From Candidatus Poseidoniales archaeon (GTDB lineage: Archaea; Thermoplasmatota; Poseidoniia; Poseidoniales; Poseidoniaceae), in contig QQSA01000033.1 in assembly GCA_003602535.1 (NCBI GenBank), positions 1 to 5,752 on the forward strand: a stretch of 5,752 nt of DNA. Direction: 5' to 3'. The notes beneath the pieces were generated by a model. That model worked only from the letters and a program-made list of their open reading frames with translations, ran no database searches and had not been told where the DNA came from. Below, one piece after another: positions 4,878 through 5,752 of the stretch. Each line of letters opens with the position of its first letter. Position 1 is the stretch's first letter. The position numbers and the translations under genes are program-made.

Positions 4878-5752
4878 CAGAATAGATCGTCGTCTTCCTC
4901 TTCAATAGCGAAAAGGTCGTCGTTGTCTTCTTCTTTCTTAGCACTCTTCTTTGCAGGAGCCTTCTTCTTTGTTTCAGTCTCTTTCTTCTCAGCAGGTTCT
5001 TCTTTAGCTTCGACTTTAGGAGCTGGTTGAACGTTTGCAAGAGCATCCTTCGCTCTAGCAGCAGCGATTTCCGCTTCTCTTGCAGCCATTTCTTCAGGAG
5101 TAATATTAGCTTGTGCAGCCAATGCCTTGCGACGGTCCTCACGAGCTTTCCTCTCTAGTTGACGATGTCTGGCTCTGTCGATATTTTGTACCATATACAT
5201 TGCATCGTGTTCGAGCAGTGGAGAATCAGAGATCAATGTCATATCTAACCAAGACCCTTCTTCAATAATGAATTCTGCAAGAGGTTCAAAGTTCAAATCA
5301 GATTTCTTGATTTGAGTATAATGCATAGCATTACCCATTCTATGTTCCACTCCTGAGAAGTGACAATAGAATTCCTTTGTACCAATTGTTTCCCTTACTT
5401 GATCGAATAGTTCACCATAATCTTCTGAAGTACGCAGTCTCCCATGTCCTCTAGCGTGTATGTGTGCTAAATTTAGAACGGGGATTGTACCTTCGACATG
5501 ATTTACTACTTCTAGTACCTCTTCCAAGCTACCCCATAATTCCTGTCTGCCACTGGTCTCAACTCCAATCTTTGCAGGTGTTCCTTCTTTCAACCATGGG
5601 AACACAGGATAGAGATCATCATCATCATTCCATATGTCGTGAATTCTTTGAACAATTCCTTTGAAAACACTAGCAACTTGTTCATTGGCTGCTTGCCCTC
5701 GGTTCATATCTCCATAATGGCCAGCATGCAAAGTTACATGCCTAGCATTAAT
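4877..5752 (-). CDS. Endonuclease-IV-like TIM-barrel protein with charged tail ending in DDLF tips, 5' end outside the window
   Basis: The frame is open to the right edge, so 291 C-terminal residues are visible (counted from base 5752). The TTG at 5731 is internal. The barrel part resembles the archaeal branch of AP endonuclease family 2 (xylose-isomerase-like fold). Matching segments are LHAGH (His9), IGVETSGRQELWGSLEEV (Glu65), VLNLAHIHARGHG (Asn94, His97), YCHFSGVEHRMGNAMH (His131, His144) and ISDSPLLEHDAMYM (Asp176). Against E. coli Nfo, the second-site aspartate is Asn94, the final glutamate is Asp176, and the Asp before His144 is missing. Repair nuclease activity is therefore likely by family but not certain. 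After about residue 190 a helical Arg/Ala/Glu segment leads to a Lys/Glu/Pro low-complexity tail, then NDDLF and a terminal EEEDDDLF. The tail is about 100 residues, absent from classical Nfo, and resembles flexible partner-recruiting tails. The gene overlaps the GST-like gene by one base. A sugar-isomerase-type enzyme is the main alternative. Confidence 0.75.
   Translation of the reverse strand: MNARHVTLHAGHYGDMNRGQAANEQVASVFKGIVQRIHDIWNDDDDLYPVFPWLKEGTPAKIGVETSGRQELWGSLEEVLEVVNHVEGTIPVLNLAHIHARGHGRLRTSEDYGELFDQVRETIGTKEFYCHFSGVEHRMGNAMHYTQIKKSDLNFEPLAEFIIEEGSWLDMTLISDSPLLEHDAMYMVQNIDRARHRQLERKAREDRRKALAAQANITPEEMAAREAEIAAARAKDALANVQPAPKVEAKEEPAEKKETETKKKAPAKKSAKKEEDNDDLFAIEEEDDDLF

Noticed and set aside
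4864..5142. A 92-residue minus-strand open frame rich in lysine, leucine and arginine
   Set aside because: It is the shifted-frame reading of the low-complexity Lys/Glu tail of the endonuclease-IV-like protein. The composition is an artefact of GAA/AAG-rich codons.

Overview
The window holds eight protein-coding genes packed at almost full coding density, in two convergent blocks. By eye the base composition is moderately AT-rich. TTG and GTG starts are common, clear Shine-Dalgarno sites are rare, and the genes abut or overlap. The edge gene at the right belongs to the archaeal-type branch of endonuclease-IV-like TIM-barrel proteins and has a long charged tail. Together with a GpsA-type glycerol-3-phosphate dehydrogenase and several bacterial-looking genes, this best fits a marine planktonic euryarchaeon such as Marine Group II (Poseidoniales) or a relative. 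That assignment is an inference at about 0.5 confidence, because the window contains no rRNA, ribosomal protein or replication gene to fix it.

Left block, plus strand, 1-2616: a three-gene ABC importer of the phosphonate/phosphite/phosphate-ester (PhnDCE) class. It consists of the substrate-binding protein (5' end outside the window), the ATPase and the permease. The ATPase and permease genes overlap by 26 bp. The binding protein and the permease's outer loop carry cysteines, suggesting disulfides outside the cell. The binding motif is changed from the classical PhnD pattern, so the exact substrate is open.

Right block, minus strand, read from 5752 down to 2625: (1) an endonuclease-IV-like TIM-barrel protein with a lysine/glutamate-rich tail ending in two DDLF tips; (2) a glutathione-S-transferase-like protein overlapping it by one base; (3) after a 90-bp gap with a strong palindrome, NAD(P)-dependent glycerol-3-phosphate dehydrogenase (gpsA); (4) a 70-residue winged-helix-like protein whose start codon directly abuts a second palindrome; (5) a DCC-family (DUF393) thiol-disulfide oxidoreductase-like protein 2 bp further on. 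The last gene converges on the permease gene with 8 bp between stop codons.

There is no non-coding stretch over 100 bp, and I see no tRNA, rRNA, CRISPR array or mobile element. The most interesting points are the SSB-like acidic tips and altered metal ligands of the TIM-barrel protein, the GpsA and GST genes if the host is archaeal, and the two palindromes placed just before start codons. I do not see a clearly new multi-gene system.
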